The position numbers and the translations under genes are program-made. A stretch of DNA of 64,000 nt. It comes from Streptacidiphilus fuscans (GTDB taxonomy: Bacteria > Actinomycetota > Actinomycetes > Streptomycetales > Streptomycetaceae). The stretch spans positions 33,257 through 97,256 of the forward strand of contig NZ_JADPRT010000025.1 in the NCBI RefSeq assembly GCF_015690355.1, read 5' to 3'. A model generated the notes under the pieces. It had not been told where the DNA came from and did not search any database. It was given only the letters and a program-made list of their open reading frames with translations. Positions 62,964 through 64,000 of this stretch are shown here, piece after piece. Positions within the stretch are counted from its first letter, which is position 1. Every line of letters starts with the position of its first letter.

Positions 62964-63965
62964 ATGCCCAGCTCACCCTTGATCAGCTTCGTCCTGGCCG
63001 CGCACGACACGCGCAAAAGCCTGGAACCCTGCCTGCAGTCCCTCCTGGGCCAGTCCTTCCAGGACTTCGAGATCGTCCTCGTCGCGGACGCGTCGCCCGA
63101 GTGCCCGGTCGACCTCATCGAGGACTTCGCCCGCGCCGACCGACGGATCACCGTCGTGCGGCTGAACGAGATCGCGAGCATCGGCCGGATCCGGAACGCG
63201 GGCATCGCCAAGGCGACCGGCCGGTACCTGGGCTTCCTCGACACCGACCACATCGTCTGGGGCGGCGCCGTCCAGGCGATGGCGGACCGGCTGACGAGCA
63301 CTCCGGGGCTGAAGATCCTGCTCTTCGACCACAACCGGCTGCACCTCGGCAAGTCCTGGCCCGGCGCCGCCTCCGAGGTGTTGGCGCGTCAGGGGCGCGC
63401 GCCCTTCCGGATCACCAACCAGCCGGAGCTGTTCGGCACGGCCGCGCACTGCTGGGACAAGCTGTTCCGTCGGGAGTTCTGGATCGAACAGGGACTCAGC
63501 TTCCCTGACGGGCTGCACGAGGAGATCCCCGTCGTCCACCGGGCCATGCTCACCGCCGGCAGCGCCGCCGTGCTGCAGTGGGACTGCGTGCAGATCCGGC
63601 GCAGGCACACGCAGCACCCCGCGGGATCACCCGGTGGCACCCAGTTCGACGTCTTCGAGCGCTACGAGGAGTCGTTCGGGATGCTGGGCGACGACGTGCG
63701 CGCGGCGATCGCGCCGCACCTCTTCACGCGGATGATCCGCCACTACCTCTTCCTGCTCTCGCTGGCGGACTGCGTCCCCGCCGACGACCGCCAGGCGTTC
63801 TTCCAGAAGGCGAGCGAGCACTACCAGCGCTACCAGCCCGAGGGTTACGAGCGGCCCAAGGGCAAGGAGGGCGTCAGGTTCCAACTGGTCGCCAACGGCG
63901 CCTACGGCGCGTTCCAGGGCGCCAAGCTGCCGATGCTGGTCCGCGGAGTGCTGGGCCGCTCCTGA
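62964..63965 (+). CDS. Glycosyltransferase family 2 protein
   Basis: 333 aa. The GT-A fold is clear: SFVLAAHDTRKSLEPCLQSL, FEIVLVADASPECPVDLIED, RNAGIAKATGRYLGFLDTDH with the metal-binding DxD at D93/D95. Later WDKLFRREFWIEQGLSF and PVVHRAMLTAGSAAVL occur in GT2 enzymes of teichoic acid or capsule pathways. No TM segment. Sugar donor unknown; polyol-phosphate or wall-glycan synthesis is plausible. Starts without a Shine-Dalgarno. Confidence 0.88.
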   Translation: MPSSPLISFVLAAHDTRKSLEPCLQSLLGQSFQDFEIVLVADASPECPVDLIEDFARADRRITVVRLNEIASIGRIRNAGIAKATGRYLGFLDTDHIVWGGAVQAMADRLTSTPGLKILLFDHNRLHLGKSWPGAASEVLARQGRAPFRITNQPELFGTAAHCWDKLFRREFWIEQGLSFPDGLHEEIPVVHRAMLTAGSAAVLQWDCVQIRRRHTQHPAGSPGGTQFDVFERYEESFGMLGDDVRAAIAPHLFTRMIRHYLFLLSLADCVPADDRQAFFQKASEHYQRYQPEGYERPKGKEGVRFQLVANGAYGAFQGAKLPMLVRGVLGRS

Positions 63966-63987
63966 CGTACGCGTCGAGGCCGTCGCG

Positions 63988-63999
63988 GGGGGGGGGGGG
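63988..63999. other. 12-base G run at the window end
   Basis: Twelve consecutive G follow the GT2 gene. A run like this right at the edge of a contig is often a sequencing artefact. Confidence 0.7.
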
Positions 64000-64000
64000 C

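Overview
This is a very GC-rich window with dense, short-spaced genes, strong GC bias at third codon positions, many GTG starts and four-base ATGA/GTGA overlaps. This fits a chromosome of a streptomycete-type actinomycete (Streptomyces, Kitasatospora or Streptacidiphilus). The assignment is inferred from gene families such as EspC-like proteins, HelD, a ROK-controlled sugar ABC operon, CBM13 secreted enzymes, a mIHF paralogue and a DasR-like operator. No rRNA, tRNA, CRISPR array, prophage or transposase gene was found. The window ends in a 12-base G run.

Layout. 1-4.2 kb: truncated XRE/MmyB regulator, divergent DHA2 exporter, CYTH and Nudix genes, GNAT. 4.4-7.8 kb: three-gene cassette of an EspC/WXG100-like protein, a 748-aa WXG-headed protein and an anchored Cys-rich protein. 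7.8-14.3 kb: sugar uptake operon (lipoprotein, two permeases, GH13 enzyme) with a ROK repressor gene upstream. 14.6-17.7 kb: membrane PLD-like protein overlapping a KamA-type radical SAM enzyme, converging on a TenA-like protein. 19.9-28 kb: full aerobic CO-dehydrogenase-like (form II) operon S-L-M-D-E-F-G. 28-33 kb: PucR regulator, SSS symporter, ThDP enzyme.

33-40.6 kb: HIT-like protein, TetR with a divergent 348-aa protein across a perfect 18-bp palindrome, Ser/Thr kinase, membrane M23 peptidase, HelD. 40.8-43 kb: secreted CBM13 plus beta-helix protein behind a chitinase-style DasR site. 43-45 kb: DUF302 protein, membrane protein, methyltransferase. 45.2-50.3 kb: Fe3+-type ABC operon extended by an FTR1-like ExxE membrane protein and a 72-aa membrane protein, converging on a ChrB-like gene. 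51-58 kb: small secreted or lipid-anchored proteins, a GNAT/isochorismatase pair that diverges from DNA-damage-type promoters, a MmcQ remnant, a diverged mIHF-like protein, a Tat-exported GHL10 hydrolase and a RibD/DHFR-like reductase. 58-64 kb: ABC exporter, a 36-aa His-rich peptide gene that six-frame ORF cut-offs miss, two GNATs, a four-Cys secreted protein and a GT2 glycosyltransferase.

How it fits together. Two blocks are clearly functional units: ROK regulator, sugar ABC transporter and GH13 enzyme; and the CoxSLM enzyme with its CoxD/E/F/G maturation and membrane-anchoring proteins. The metal operon (ABC, ExxE protein, small membrane protein) is a third. The most unusual signals are regulatory: the paired TTGTCAGTG promoters near 53.4 kb, the dre-like site at 40.7 kb, and the self-complementary operator at 34.5 kb. 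No single block is clearly a wholly new system. The least explained are the EspC-like cassette, the His-rich peptide, the KamA/PLD-like overlap and the mIHF paralogue behind a 14-bp hairpin.
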